A stretch of 64,000 bases of DNA from Erythrophleum ivorense (taxonomy: Eukaryota > Streptophyta > Magnoliopsida > Fabales > Fabaceae): positions 18,859,294 through 18,923,293 of the forward strand of contig JAIUCV010000009.1 of the NCBI GenBank assembly GCA_026724425.1. Direction: 5' to 3'. The notes under the pieces are model-generated. The model searched no databases. It was not told where the DNA came from and saw nothing but the letters and a program-made list of their open reading frames with translations. Position 1 is the stretch's first letter, and each line of letters starts with the position of its first letter. The position numbers were made by a program, and so were the translations under genes. Below are positions 1-12,339 of this stretch, in pieces.

Positions 1-922
1 GACTAGTTAGGCATTGATTAGGAGACTATTTGAATCATTAATTGATTGGATAAGTGCTAGATTTTTCACTTTCCTTTAATTTTCTATATATGCAATCAAG
101 GTGTTTGATAAAATGCATGAGTGAAATTATGTGCTTAATTGTTAGATTTGAGAATTCCTTTGAGTTTAATTGATTAATTAAACATCCTAGGGTGATAACT
201 TAGTGGCTAATTATCAATTAATTAATCAGGTTTAGTATTCAAAGATCCTAATGACAAGAATTAATGATTTGAAGCAAGGTTGAGGTTTCGATTCAATATT
301 AACTTGTTAATTTCATGAATCTTAAGTGGTAATTCAAGATCATTTGCCATGAACACAATTAGAGACTCTATGTAATGTCCATTTTTCGTTAAACGACGAA
401 AATGAGAGCATTTTCAAAACAAGTCCCCCGAAATGAATTAGTTAAAGGTCCCAAAAAATTTGAGTAATATTCTAGACCCCTAAAAATGAGAATCCTAAGC
501 TCAGACGGAAAGAAAAATAGAGCTAAAATAAAGAAACAAAATTTAACGAAAAACTTACGAAATGTAATGGTATTTTCATAATTTTGAGCAAATTTTGGAA
601 TTCATATAGGTGGGTTTTTTAAATGAAAGTTTTGAGTTCTCCAAGGTTCTTAGAGGCCCTAGATACCATAGGAAGTCTTAGGATAGTTAAAACCCCCTTT
701 GGTGGACCTTTTCCAATGTCAGTGTACCGAAACTTTGACAGATTTGTTCGAGGAGGTTTTAGCTCCGATTTGAGTGATTCCAAAGGCATTTTACTAAATT
801 AGGAATCTAAATTTTATAATAAAAAAGATGGTTCTTAAAAAGAAGCTAAAAAGAATTAGAAACAAAAATACCAAAAATGAAGGGCAAAATAGAAATTTTT
901 GAAAAGTCTTCCTTCCTCTACC

Positions 923-932
923 TATATATATA
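923..932 (+). promoter_or_regulatory. TATA box of B-a
   Basis: Seen: an alternating TATATATATA run about 550 bases from the LTR start, followed by a GC-richer segment reading GGGCACCCCAC. The same element recurs at the matching place in B-b, B2, B-c and B-d. Its position close to the 5' end implies a short U3 and an unusually long remainder of about 3.1 kb. No transcription data support it. Confidence 0.55.
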
Positions 933-1246
933 GGGCACCCCACTCTTCCATTCATTTAGCTTCATATGTTTCTACCCTAGACCAGAGGAAAAACCCTAGG
1001 AGAGTGGCGCACAAGAGGAAGAGGAAGAGGAAGAGGAGGAGAAATCAAAGCTTAAAGGTGTGGATTTTTGATAGTTTTTCATGCTTTTTCCTTTCCAAAC
1101 CTCTTCTCCTCCATTCCCCTTTCTTTCTTGTGATTATATTGAAGTATATGGATCTGTTTTAAGGGAGAAATTAAGGAGAAAATTCGGATTTGAAGAGAAG
1201 AGGCTAAAGAAGACAAGATTCAAGTGAGAAAACAAGGAAAAATAAG

Positions 1247-2640
1247 GTAATTTCTTCTTCCATGGTTGCTACCCTTACTCCTCTTTTCTCTATATTTTGC
1301 CCCACTTAAGAACCATAAGAAGGCTTGGATTTTAGGTAGAACCAAGGGTGAATCTTATGAAAAATATTGTGGAGAATAAGAATATGCAAAGAAAATTAAT
1401 AAATAACCATGGAAATTCAAGATGCAAATTCTAGGGCTTCATATGTTCCTTGTAAAATCTGATTTGATACCTTGATTTCTATGCCTAAATGAGAGTTTAA
1501 ATGAGCTCCTAAGAACCTTAGAAGTCTCCCCATGTGCTTCCTCCATCCAGAAAACAAAGCAAAGTCCATTAATGCCATAATACTTCCTAGGTTCAGCCAA
1601 GAGGGGTTTAGGTACCTAAGGATAGTTTTAATTTGTTCCAAGACCATTTTTGAGTCATATATGATGAGTGAAGATGAGGGGAGGCCTTGGGAAAAATTTA
1701 GAAACCATAAAATGTGAGTTGGCCTTATATGTTCCATAATATGACCTAAAAAAGCAACATGTAGTTAGGCTCTTTATTTCAATTGTGTGATAACTCCAAA
1801 AGGCTTAAAGGAGTCAAGAATCATATATGAAAGGAAAGAATAGAGCCTTGAAAGTATTTGATGGGTGTTGCTTCATTATGTACATTCTTGGAAACATAAA
1901 GGGGTTTATAGATCAAGTTAGTATGTGAGGAAGTTGTGTGGCCTTAGAATTAATTCCATGAATCTAATTGGCTTCCATAAATTGTGTTTAGGCCAAGAGA
2001 AATCATTCTCCCACCTTTGTGTGTGTGAGGCTGAGGAAGGGAGAGCAAATTCAAGAGAAAAAGTGTGTGGTTGCATCCAAGGTAGCTCACTCATCCTTCT
2101 CTCACGCATGAATGTATGCTTGGCTTGTCTTTGAATATGTGTATGTGTGTTTTAAGCTATGAAAAGTATTCTAGCATGATTTCATATGCCATGGTACCAT
2201 GATGATGCATTATGTTTCTAAATGATGTTATAATGCTTGCTTAGGTTTGCTTGAGCGTGGTGAGGCCAAGAACCCTTAGCCATGGTGAGGATGAGCTAAG
2301 AACCTTTAAGATTGGTTGAGATAAAGTAAAGAGTCTCCCAAAAGTGAGGTTGACTCCCAAGAGTAAGGTTGAGTCCAAAAATCTCTTAAAGAAATGGGTG
2401 AGGCAAGTCCAAAATTCACAAGTGAATGGGTGAGGCTAATCCACTTACTTGACAAGCATTTGTATGTTATATATGACTTACTCAAATGTTGAAAATCTCT
2501 TGAATAATTGCACATCCTATGATACTCATGCATGCATTTTCAAGATTGGTTTTGCATCTTTTATGTGTGATTGAAAGGGAGATGAGCTACTGGGATTCTT
2601 TGAATCTTATTCCCTCCTCTCCAATGTTCTAACATGCTAG
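1247..2640 (+). other. Putative intron inside LTR B-a
   Basis: Seen: donor AATAAG|GTAATTTC at 1247. The acceptor region has a palindrome (2594-2606), a pyrimidine tract, a branch-like TTCTAAC, and then ATGCTAG|GTGGAC at 2640. The same ends occur at the matching places in B-b (4778 and 9277, with an insertion inside), B2 (19374 and 17993, minus strand) and B-d (59682 and 61080). Splicing is inferred only from consensus and recurrence. Confidence 0.4.
2258..2441 (+). repeat. GGTGAG-headed tandem repeat array in B-a
   Basis: About six or seven diverged units of roughly 25-35 bases, each with GGTGAG or a close variant followed by CCAAGA or CCAAAA. Each unit contains a GTGAG donor-like core on the sense strand. 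The array lies 200-380 bases upstream of the acceptor-like site. Confidence 0.6.
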
Positions 2641-2917
2641 GTGGACAAAGAGAATAACGAAATGGAAGCCAACCTTTTGAAAAATGAGAGGATAGCATCA
2701 AAGTACATGGAATTTGCTTTTTAAGGCCATATAAGTGGCAAATGTTGTAACCTATTATTGTGTATGACCTATGACCTCTTGAGCATGTATAATTATGTTA
2801 AAGTATCATGTATAAATAAAAAATTATGTTATGTGATCATTAGAAGGTAAATTGACCATGTTATGGCAAATTAGCTTCTTGGATGGCTTAGTGCAATTAT
2901 GTATAAATGGAAGTAGA

Positions 2918-3115
2918 ATGACCAAATTGAGAAGCATGAGGTTTGGGACCACTTGGGTAGTTCATTCAAGTCATATTCATGCATTTAAAATTGTCCAAGA
3001 GGTGCCAAACACCAAGGGAAACCATTTGGACATATTTGGTCTCTAATATGGATCAAAATTGACTATATTGGAAACCTATACCACTTTTTATCCAAATGAG
3101 CCCTTCTTGATATGA
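2918..3115 (+). other. Conserved 66-codon frame in B-a, broken
   Basis: The frame starts with ATG, shares the block MRFGTTWVVH with other copies, and ends at TGA; it has one internal TAA at 3044. The same frame with the same stop position occurs without indels in B-b (about 9549-9746), B2 (minus strand, about 17515-17711), F (30781-30978) and B-d (61339-61536). It lies downstream of the acceptor-like site. Flanking DNA is conserved as well, so coding is doubtful. Confidence 0.3.
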
Positions 3116-4470
3116 GATTCAGCATGCATTTAGAGCTTATTGAGAGATTTTTGGGAAGCTAAAGTGAAGAATTTTCGGAGGTCTATGGAATATTTGATAA
3201 ATTTTCGAAGTTGGAAAAAATTCTGATTTTGGTTCATGGTACTGTTCACACTGGTCCAAAAATGAATTCTGTTACTCAAGGGGCAAATGATGCCCAATTG
3301 GCAAGAAGTTTTACAATGAGAAACTATACATTCCTAGTGACCTATGCAACTGGAAGCACCCTATTTGGATGCAGGGAGATATGAATTTTTAAAGTTTCTG
3401 CCCAGTATCAGGGGTCCAAACTGATCTCAAGTACTGTTTGATTGATTTTTGAGGTTTGGACGTGCCTAAACTGGTCTGAAGTTATTTTTTCCCTCTATCT
3501 AACATCTGTAGCTTTCCATATTGGTATCATTTACATAGATTTGTGGATTTAATTGGACATTTTTAAAGTTTGTACTAGAAAGCTGTATCAGTACCAATAA
3601 CCAGCCAAACCTCTACACATTTTTGAATGTCAAACGTCTTTTGTGTTATGTTTCATGGCCTAAACATATTTTTAGCATAAATTAGACATGTGCAGCTTTC
3701 CAAAATGGCAAAGAATGCATGATTTTGATTTTTCTAGAATTAGTTATAATTTTTCAAAATTTGTGACAAAAATGGAAAAATTCTGGCCGAAGCAACTATC
3801 ATGAATTTCATGTATTCTCTTGCTTTGCACGAGTTCTAGGCCACTTTTGGTGATAAAAATGAGTTGTATCCATGTAATTAAATATGAGAATATGATATAT
3901 AAGCTTACATGGTCCACATGATGTAACGTCCAGTTTTCGTTAAACGACAGAAATAGGTGCATTTTCAAAGCAAGTTCCCTGAAATGAATTACTTAAGGTC
4001 CCAAAAAATTTGAGTAACATTTTAGACTCCTAAAAATGAGAATCCTAGCCTCAAATGGAAGAAAAAATGGAGCTAGAATGAATAAACAAATTTTGACGAA
4101 AATCTTACGAAACATAATGGCATTTTGTAATTTTAAGCAAATTTTAGAATTCACACAATAGGGCTTTTAAAATAAAAATTTTGAGTTCTTCAAGGTTCTC
4201 AGAGGCTCTAAAAATCATGAGAAGCCCCAAGACAGTTAAATCCCCTCCAATGGACATTTTCCAATGTTGGTGTGCCCGAACTTTGACAAATTTGTTTGGG
4301 AAGGATTTAGCTTCGATTTGAGTGATTCCAACTGCATTTTACTAAATTGGGAACCTAAATTTTATAATAGAAAAGACGATTCTCAAAAAGGAGCTAAAAC
4401 GAAGGAGAAACAAAAATGCAAAGAATGAAGGGCAAAATAGAAACTTTTGAAAAATGCTTCCTCCTCCCCC

Positions 4471-4478
4471 TATATATA
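4471..4478 (+). promoter_or_regulatory. TATA box of B-b
   Basis: TATATATA about 550 bases from the LTR start, followed by GGTGGTGCCCCAC, matching the B-a promoter region. Confidence 0.5.
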
Positions 4479-4804
4479 GGTGGTGCCCCACTTTCTCCCT
4501 CATTTAGACTCAGAAATTTCTACCCAATTTCAGAGAAGGGAGCTACGGTTTTAGGCACACAAAAGAGGAAGAAGAAGAAGGAGAAATCCAAGCTTAAAGG
4601 TATGCTTCCATGGTAGTTTTTCATGCTTTCTTCCATCCAAACCTCCTCTCCTTCATTCTCCTTTGTTTCCTTTAATTAAAATGAAGTTTACAAATTTGAT
4701 TTAAGGGAAAAACTTAGGCAAAATTTTGGATTTAAAGAGAAGAGCTTGGAGAAAACAAGAAAAAGCAAGAAAACTAGGTAATTTTTCTTTCTATAGTTGC
4801 TACT

Positions 4805-7091
4805 TGTAAAACCTCCCCATACAACGCCTCTCCTACTACTGATGCCTCATATAGGACTTAGAAGAGCCATTGGAAATCTGAACTGATGAAAATTTTCTTT
4901 CCCAACATTTGTTTTCTGAACTTGCTCATACAATTTTACTATTCATTTGGTCATTCCCATAATATTTTCTAACCTTGAAATCAATCAATTAATTATAGAA
5001 AAATTGTATGAGGTTAGTTCAAGGCTCTAATTCAAGCCTCTAAGTCCTTTACAAGGGAAAAATACTTATTCAACAGAATACATATGAATTCGTATAAAAA
5101 TATCCTTACAAAAATCAGATGATTTTTACCCCTCCTTTAACATATTATTATATTTATATTGATTTGTCCTTATGTGAGTGCATGTATCTTTGCATTTTAG
5201 GCACGCTAGTCGTATTCTCTTTACTTAAGAGTCAAGTATATACATGGCTCTCTATTACTTTCTTGAGTACCTTACAACACCATAGCATAACTTATACATA
5301 CAAGAATTCAAGACACTTAATTACATGACCAAAATGTGATACATAAAAGTAAAGAAAAATATGAAATCTTAGTAGTAGTAAACCAATCTCATCCACAAGC
5401 TAGCATGTAAGTACATAACATAATGCCAATCAAGGTATCACATACTACATAATGATGCAAGGAATTTCATACAAGGCCAAGTAATATTCTAGCATACATG
5501 TCTCATCATATAGCATCAATGCCATTCAGTACAACATAATACTCATCATTATACCAACACACAAGCTTAAAGAAAGAGAAAGGAAAACTACTACCTTAGT
5601 AATCTGACTCCTCGAGCTTTAGTACTCGGTTCACTTGCTCTTAGAGTTTCCAAACAATTATCAAACCCTATAATCATAATGATAATTCATTACAATCAAC
5701 ACATAGACCCAAAATCATAGAGTAATATAGACCATTTTAAACTTCATGGGACCATTGGAATTGGAGAAATCCCACTCCTTCCCTTCCAATGTACTATAGC
5801 CGAATAGTACGCATTACTTGGCCAAAATTTAGGAATTTTATTTCATAGGTTTTGAGGGCTTTCCTATAGGTATTCCTAGCTAAAAACACCCTTTTGAATC
5901 CATTGGAAATGATAAAATTATCAAATTCCAGCCCCAACAACACGTTTTGTCATAACATAAGCTAGCTCCGTTTTAGGTCCGAAAGTGAGTTTCTTTGGTT
6001 CTAAAAATTCCATAGCCTCTTCCTTTATGTTTTAGGGCATGAAAATTGGTATACATGACTTTAAGACATTGAGAAAACACCATAAAAATATTGGGAAAAT
6101 TCGGACAGCATCTCCCTAACATTTTCATTTTCCCAAAAATTTACAAGCTTTGTGTTTTTCAAGGCTCCAACAAACAACAAAATGGATGAGCTCATGCGTC
6201 CTCCATAGCCAATATATAAACTCCATTCCTAGGCCTTCATATTCAACATATAAACTCAATTTCTAATGATCCATATTCTATCCAAAAGTGACTCATAACT
6301 AGGGTTTAACAAAACTAACTTAAAAGATGTGATTTTCAAGTGCAAGGTGGAGAAAACTGACTCTTTAAGCTTAATCCTTGCTTCCTTTGCTTTTCTCACT
6401 CTAAAATCCTTTCTCTTCCCACTTAGAGCAACATTCCACCTTGAAGAAAAGATGAATATGCAGCTGCCCTTTGGAGAAAATGGTTGGAGGATAGAGAAGA
6501 TAAAGAAATTTGGTGAAGAATGGTGGTAATTTTGCTTGGTTTCACTTCTTCTCACAATTTTTCTCCCTCTCTCTCTCTCTTCACGGTTTTCTTTCTTTCT
6601 CCCTTGGGTGTGGTGTGAAAATGGTGGAATGGAGGTGAAGAAGATGAATCTAATGAAGTTAAATGGTCACACTAAATTTGGACCCTCGGATCAACCTTTT
6701 CAAAATCAAATCTTAACCTTCCATTCCTTTTTCTTTTGATTTTTTCTAATTTCATAATTACATATCTTTTTCCAAAAATTCTTGGACACACACTAGGAAG
6801 CCTTTTCTTAGCCCTTAAGTCATGGTTAGTAACTATGGTTAATTTCCTTAACTCAACCATGGTCAACTTTTAACTTAACCATAGTTAGTTTTTAACTTAA
6901 CTATGGTTAGTTCTTTAAAACAACTAAAATCTTTTTCTTCTTTCTTTTTATTTTATTTTATATTTATATTTGGGTTTCATCTTCTCTAAAGCCCTAATTA
7001 TACCTTCTCTTCTCTTTTGGGCCTTTAGAATCTGCTATTGGGCCTTACAACTGTCTAAAAATCGGTGTCCGGGCACGATTAAGGTTTTACA
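4805..7091 (-). mobile_element. Possible separate LTR (E) inside the D insertion
   Basis: The block is bounded by inverted ends TGTAAAACC and GGTTTTACA. Its minus strand opens with a GCCCGGACACCG segment typical of an LTR start. Its flanks (CTACT and GTACA) do not match, so a clean independent insertion is not shown. Either the left end of D was lost or D/E is one unit. Confidence 0.4.
6567..6580 (+). repeat. Short CT microsatellite
   Basis: Seven CT units inside the D/E insertion. On the minus strand this is a GA tract, common in plant LTR promoter or leader regions. Confidence 0.7.
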
Positions 7092-8892
7092 GTACAATAC
7101 CTACCTGTAGACTTTCTACAATTTATAAATATGATTTTCTCTACTTTCTGGCCATGCTGAGCTTCACACATGAATTAGGGGCCCTTAACCTCAATCCTCA
7201 TAAATTTCGGTGTCAATCGGACACCTGGGTCATATAAGTATAATTTTCACCATTCTGTATTATGATTGTGCTATAAAATTTTTATTTGCTGTAATTTAAT
7301 CCTTGAAACTCCTTCAGGATTTCCTAGCTTTTTAGATATTTCTATTTTTATAGTTGTTATAACTTCTTTTTTCTATTTTGCTCATAATTACTGATCGAGC
7401 TAACTAGATCCTAGACCGGATCCTACCCAGCCATTTGGATAACTTAGTTTCATTGGACCCGTCTCATCAGTTGGAGTTTAACCATGGGTCATGGATTTCT
7501 GAGATTCTTACCCGATTTTTTGATATTCGTGCTAAAGCCACGAATATAGGTGAAACTAGAGTTCCCTAAACTTTTGGGCAATTTATACATCTTGCCCTGC
7601 TCATAATTTTTTCTTTGCATTTTGGTCCCTAACTCCTTTATACTTGACTTCGGAGGCTCTTCGAGACCTTTTTCTGATCTTTTTTTTTTCATCTATTTTA
7701 GCCCCAATTTTAGGGCACTTCTGGCCTTGACTCATCATTATTTGCAGTCCAAAGATTATTTTAATTTTATTAGACCTTAATTTACTCTATTTAAGGGACT
7801 TCCTTTTGTATCTGATGAATTTCATACGTTGATGGACAAACCATATGCTACATTTCTCGTGTTTTCTTATGCTTTGTTGAATTTCCAGAAAACTGGATGT
7901 TACACTACTTTTAGTTCCTCTTCTTCTCAAATTCGACACACCCAAGGAACCCTAAGAGGATTTGATTTTTAAGCCAAACCAAGGATGAATCTAAGGAAAA
8001 AGGGTGTGGAGATTAAGAATATGCAAAGGGAATTAACAAAAAACCATTAAATTTCAAGATGCAATTTCTAGGGTTTCAATTGCACCTTGTAAATTTTGAT
8101 TTTATATGATAATTCCTAGGACTAAATAAGAGTTTAAATAAACTCTCAAGATCCCTAAGAGGCTCCCCATATGCTTCTTCCCTTGAGAAAACAAAGAAAG
8201 CTTTAAGGAGGCCAAAAATGCTCCTTGTCTTAGCCTAAGTAGGTTAGGGTAGCTAGGGAGAGTTTAAAATTTTTTCAAACCTATTTTTGAGTCATATATG
8301 ATGAATGAAAATGAGCGGAGGCCTTGGCAAAAATTTAGAACCCATAGAAGGTGGGTTAGTACTTTAGCTTCCATATTATGACCTAAAGAAGCAACATGTA
8401 GTTAGGCTCTTTGTTTTAATTGTGTGATGACTCTAAAAGGCTTAAAAGGAGTCAAGAATCATATTTGAAAGGAAAGAATGGAGCTTAGAATTTATTTGAG
8501 GGGTGTTGCTTCATTAGGTGCAATTATGGAACCATAATAGGGTTTATAGAGCAATCTAGTGTCTATGTAAGTTGTGTGGCCTTAGAATTTGTTTCATGAA
8601 CCAAATTGGCTTCCATAAATTGTGTCTAAGCCAACAGAAAGCATCCCCACACTTTTGTGCGTGTATGGCCGAAAAAGGGAGCATTCTTTGAAAGGGAAAA
8701 TGTGTGATTGTGTGCAAGGTAGCTCTCTCCACCTTCTCTCATGCATGGATGTGTGTTTAGCTTATCTTAGAATGTGTATGTGTATTTTCAAGCCATGAAA
8801 AAGTAGGCTAGTATGATTTTATATGCCATGATTTCATGATGACATATTATGTTTTTAAATGATGTTATGATATTTGTTTGAGTTTGCTTAAG

Positions 8893-9080
8893 TGTGGAGA
8901 GGTCAAGAACTCTTAACCATGGTGAGGATGAGCCAAGAACCCTTGAGATTAGTTGAGATAAAGCAAAGAGTCTCCCAAAAGCAAAGTAGGCTCCCAAGAG
9001 GATGGTTGAGTCCAAGAATCTCTTAAAGAATGGATGAGGCAAGTCCAAAATCCATGAGGAAAAGGGTGAGGCTAATCCAT
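8893..9080 (+). repeat. GGTGAG-headed tandem repeat array in B-b
   Basis: Counterpart of the B-a array at 2258-2441, with the same order of degenerate units. Some GGTGAG heads have decayed to GGAGAGG. Confidence 0.5.
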
Positions 9081-11174
9081 CCACTTGGCAAGCTCTTGGA
9101 TGTCTTGTATGACTTATTTACATGCCAAGCTTACTTCTTGAATGTTCATGATATCTATTATATCCATGCATGCATTTTCAAGACTTGCTTGCATATATTA
9201 TATGTGATTGAAAGGGAGATGAGCTATTGGGATTCTTTGAATCTCATTCCCTCCTCTCTAATGATCTAATATGCTAGGTGGACTAAGTGGACAAGGAAAT
9301 AGAAGCCAACCACCTTGAGGATGAGAGAATGACAACAAATGCAAAGTTTTTGGTTCTTTAAGACCTTATTTATATCAATTGATGTAATCCATTGATGCAT
9401 ATGGTCTATGACCTCTTGGACATGTGTAATTATGATAATATCTAATGTATAAATGAAAGAATGTGATATATGAATGCTAGAATGTAAATTAAGTATGTAA
9501 TGCCAAGTTATGTTTCATGAAAAGTAGATATAAGTGTGCATATGTGTGGATGAAATAGCTAAAATGAGATGCATGAGGTTTGGGACCATTTGGGCAGCTC
9601 ACACAAGTCCTAATTATGCTTTTAGACTTGCTCAAAAGGTGCCAAAACTCAAGGAAAACTATTTGGACATTTTGGTACCCTATATGGAGCCAAAATTAGT
9701 CACAATGGAATCCTATATCACTTTTTAGCCAAATGAGCTCTTCTTGATCTGAGATTTGGTATGAAATTAGGGCTTGTTGAGAGCTTTTTGGAAAGCTAAA
9801 GAACATAATTTTTGGAGGTCTACAGAATATTTGATGAATTTTCAAAGTTGGCAAATTTTTTGGTTTGGTCATATCACTGTTCATACTGGTCTGACAATGA
9901 AATCTATATCACACAGGGCCCTAATGATGTCCAATTACAATGAAATTTTATACAGAGAAACTAGAAATTCTCAGTGATTTGTTTCAACTAGAAGTACCTC
10001 ATTTGGAGGTCTAAAGAAGGAGATATGAATTTTTAAAGAATCTGTCCGGTATCAAGAGCTTCACCCAACCTCAGTTAATGTTTGATTGGATTTTAAGGTC
10101 TGGGCGTGCCTAAACTGGTATGGAGTTATTTTTTTCTCTCTATCCAACATCCACATATGTCTATATTGGTATCATTTACATAGATTGGATTTTTTTGGAA
10201 TTAATTGGACATTTTTAAAATTTGCTGCAAAAATCTATAACAGCACCAGTGGATAGTTTGACCTCTGGACCATTTTGAATGTCAAACGTCCTCTATAATG
10301 TATGTTATGGTTTGGACATATTTTTAGTATGAATTAGACTCTGTAGCTTTCCATAATGGCTAATAATGCATGATTTTGATTGTTTTAGATTTAGTTATGA
10401 TTTTTCAAAGTTGTGATAGAAATGAGCCAAATTCTGTTCAGAAATATGTATGTATATTTTGAGCTTCCCTTTGAGTTTCTTGATGTGTAGGCCACTTCTG
10501 ATGATCCAAATGAGTTGTATCTATGTAATTAAATATGAGAATATGTTGTATAAGCTCACACGGTCCACGTGACATCGAACAAAATTTTTATACGTGACGC
10601 AATGCAAAAAAATGTATTATTTTAATGGATTTTCTTACTTCTCCTTATGAAATGTATCATATAAACATGCAAATGTGATAGAAATAAGTTAGAAATTATG
10701 GTGTTACACGTGACATCGAATGGAATTTTCATCCACTACACAATGCTAAAATATTCACTTTTTAATATCATTTTTCCTTGTCTCTTCATATAATTCATGG
10801 CATGAGATATGGAGATAGTATGAAATAAGCTAGAAATATATGGTGTTACACTCTTAGACTAGAACCAATTACAATTGAATTAGGGTAAGGATAGTAGATA
10901 CCAAGAGACGAATCCAAAGCTAGTCACAAGTCCATTAGTTACATATTAATTCATGCATTTAGGTAGTAGCTAGGAACTTCATTTCCATTTAATTTTAGTT
11001 AGTTTAATTAGATCAAACCCTCTTAATTATATAGTTTTAGGATCCTTTTACACTTAAAAACCCCAATTAAACATTGAATTTCATTTTCTAGGGAGATGAT
11101 CTAGGTTGGACCCTATATTGCAAAATATTATCTAACCTAGTTTTATTTCGGAGGTTACGCAAAACAACCTTTCA

Positions 11175-11818
11175 AATTTTGTAGTTAGGCCAATTTACAT
11201 GTCAATTCCTCTTGTTTTTAGGCCAATTGATGCAAAGATTATTAAATTAAGTGGTTGGATTTTGTGTGATTAATGTAATAGAGAAATTCCTTAAGCTAAC
11301 TGATTAATTAGCAATTTAAAGTGGATTGTTCAACTACTTTAATAAGCATTTTGTTATGTTTTGGTGTATTCTCATTCTTAGCTCAAGTTATGAATTGTTC
11401 AAGATTTCTTGTGGTTGCAAGTTCCTTGAATCATTAATATTTTGAGTCTTGAATAGTAATTCAAGAATCCTTATGAAGAATATACTAAGAGGGAAGAGTT
11501 TAAGTCTAATTTTGATACATTAAAAAGGGAGAAAGGATAATTAAATTCTAGGGAGTCCATATAAAGGCTAGTCCCCACATTTTCCTAGTTGTTAACTACA
11601 CTTAGTCTTAAGCTTTAAGTTCTTGTTATTTTTCTTTAATTCAATTAAAAATTAGTAATTCAAAACCCCCTAAACACTTTTCATTTACTATCACTTAGAA
11701 AACTTTTTCACAAATAATTAGAAGCAAAAACTCCATGGGAGATGACCTAGGTTGTGTTACTAACTATAAATTTTAATTCAACCTAGTTTTATTTTGAGAT
11801 TGTGCGACACAACCGTCA
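11175..11818 (+). mobile_element. 3' part of the 5' LTR of element A
   Basis: It matches the reverse complement of 54545-55150 in A2, including the stretch CCTCTTGTTTTTAGGCCAAT near 11207. It ends ACACAACCGTCA, immediately upstream of the primer-binding site. The rest of this LTR lies beyond T0, outside the window. Confidence 0.75.
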
Positions 11819-11823
11819 AAATT

Positions 11824-11841
11824 TGGCACCATTGCCAGGGA
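11824..11841 (+). other. Primer-binding site of A, tRNA-Asp type, CpG-decayed
   Basis: TGGCACCATTGCCAGGGA lies six bases after the LTR end. The plant tRNA-Asp(GUC) 3' end predicts TGGCGCCGTTGCCGGGGA. The only three differences are CpG to CpA changes, the mark of deaminated methylcytosine on the other strand. Confidence 0.85.
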
Positions 11842-12339
11842 ATTAGGTTTCTTAATTGTTTGAAAGAGTTTTCTAATGTTTTTGCTCTGTCTTAGCTCTA
11901 TTTTTGTTCTATTTTTTCACTATTTTGAACTTGGATTTTGGTCTTTCGGTTGCTTGAATCAATTGTGCTGCTTGCCAGAATTTTTGTTTAATATGCCTAG
12001 AAAATTTTCAAATTTTGTTTTCCAAGGTTTTTATTGCTTTAATAAAAAAAATAGCAAATTTATTAGGTGAACCATTTTTTGGCCAAATTCCAAATTTTAA
12101 GGTACTTTTTCTAATCTTTTAGTATTTTATTGAATTTTCTAGGATTTTTCTAATTTTTCTAGATTTATTTTCTTTACTTTTGTGAGCTTTTTTTGTGTGA
12201 TTTGTCTTTGTTTCTGAGTGTTTATATATGCTAGGTAGTTGTTAGTTTAATTTGGAATTAATCTTGCCTATATGCTAGGAGGCAAGTAAGGATTAAGAAA
12301 AATAGTGATAGTGTAGAAAATAGTAGTAATTCTTCTTCT
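11842..12339 (+). other. 5' untranslated leader of A
   Basis: T-rich tract between primer site and gag with no convincing frame. It aligns with the reverse complement of 53804-54522 in A2. A possible upstream gag start may lie just before 12340. Confidence 0.6.

Larger units (their letters stand above)
4805..7904 (-). mobile_element. LTR insertion D/E in B-b with exact CTACT target duplication
   Basis: The unit starts TGTAAAACCTCC and ends GGATGTTACA on the plus strand. It is flanked by CTACT at 4800-4804 and 7905-7909. B-a reads across the same place uninterrupted near 1270. Its last 200 bases or so match the right end of B1 (21800-21942 and 24712-24763), so this end is a minus-strand LTR start. 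It may be a single divergent LTR or a composite (see 4805-7091). No coding domain is seen. Confidence 0.75.
3922..10708 (+). mobile_element. Family-B solo LTR B-b, nested in B-a
   Basis: It begins TGTAACGTCC and ends GGTGTTACA, flanked by CATGA (3917-3921) and CGTGA (10709-10713); the one mismatch is a CpG-to-CpA change. It sits about 140 bases before the 3' end of B-a, so two B-type 3' ends follow each other at 10560-10850. Removing the insertion 4805-7904 leaves about 3.68 kb, the full family length. Like B-a, it has only LTR sequence. Confidence 0.9.
371..10850 (+). mobile_element. Family-B solo LTR B-a (about 3.69 kb after removing inserts)
   Basis: It begins TGTAATGTCC and ends GGTGTTACA. 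The flanks are CTCTA (366-370) and CTCTT (10851-10855), a target duplication with one mismatch. Nothing but LTR lies between the ends once B-b (3922-10708) and its duplication are removed; the net length is about 3688 bp, against 3675 for the clean copy B-d. Along the plus strand it carries a TATA box, a leader, a donor-like AG|GT, a GGTGAG repeat array, a palindrome and an acceptor-like AG|GTGG. No gag, pol, primer site or polypurine tract is present, so this is a solo LTR. Confidence 0.9.
1..11174 (+). mobile_element. Family-T LTR (T0), left end outside window, split by insertion 371-10850
   Basis: The pieces 1-370 and 10856-11174 together match the 3' part of the T LTRs at 46930-47558 and 52400-53093. 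Shared landmarks are the TTAATTAATCAATTAATTAATC tracts, the stretch reading TTAAACATTGAATTTC, and a terminus ending in TTCA where its relatives end GTCA. The continuous copies at 47281 and 52745 read across the point where T0 is interrupted, giving an empty-site comparison. T0 appears to sit inside the 5' LTR of element A, because sequence after 11174 matches the LTR of the inverted copy A2 instead. The start of T0 lies left of the window, so solo status is inferred. Confidence 0.75.

Noticed and set aside
899..1162. 87-codon frame with a KRKRKRKRRR stretch, like a nuclear localisation signal
   Set aside because: It lies in the leader of B-a; the basic run comes from a GAGGAA repeat and is not kept as a frame in B-b or B-d.
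1417..1737. 106-codon minus-strand frame in B-a
   Set aside because: It overlaps a plus-strand frame, lies in the putative LTR intron, and has no recognisable domain or conserved counterpart in other B copies.
7092..7904. Reading D as a fully separate solo LTR with E nested in it
   Set aside because: The E flanks do not match each other, and the CTACT duplication encloses both parts together, so I report one insertion with an uncertain inner boundary.
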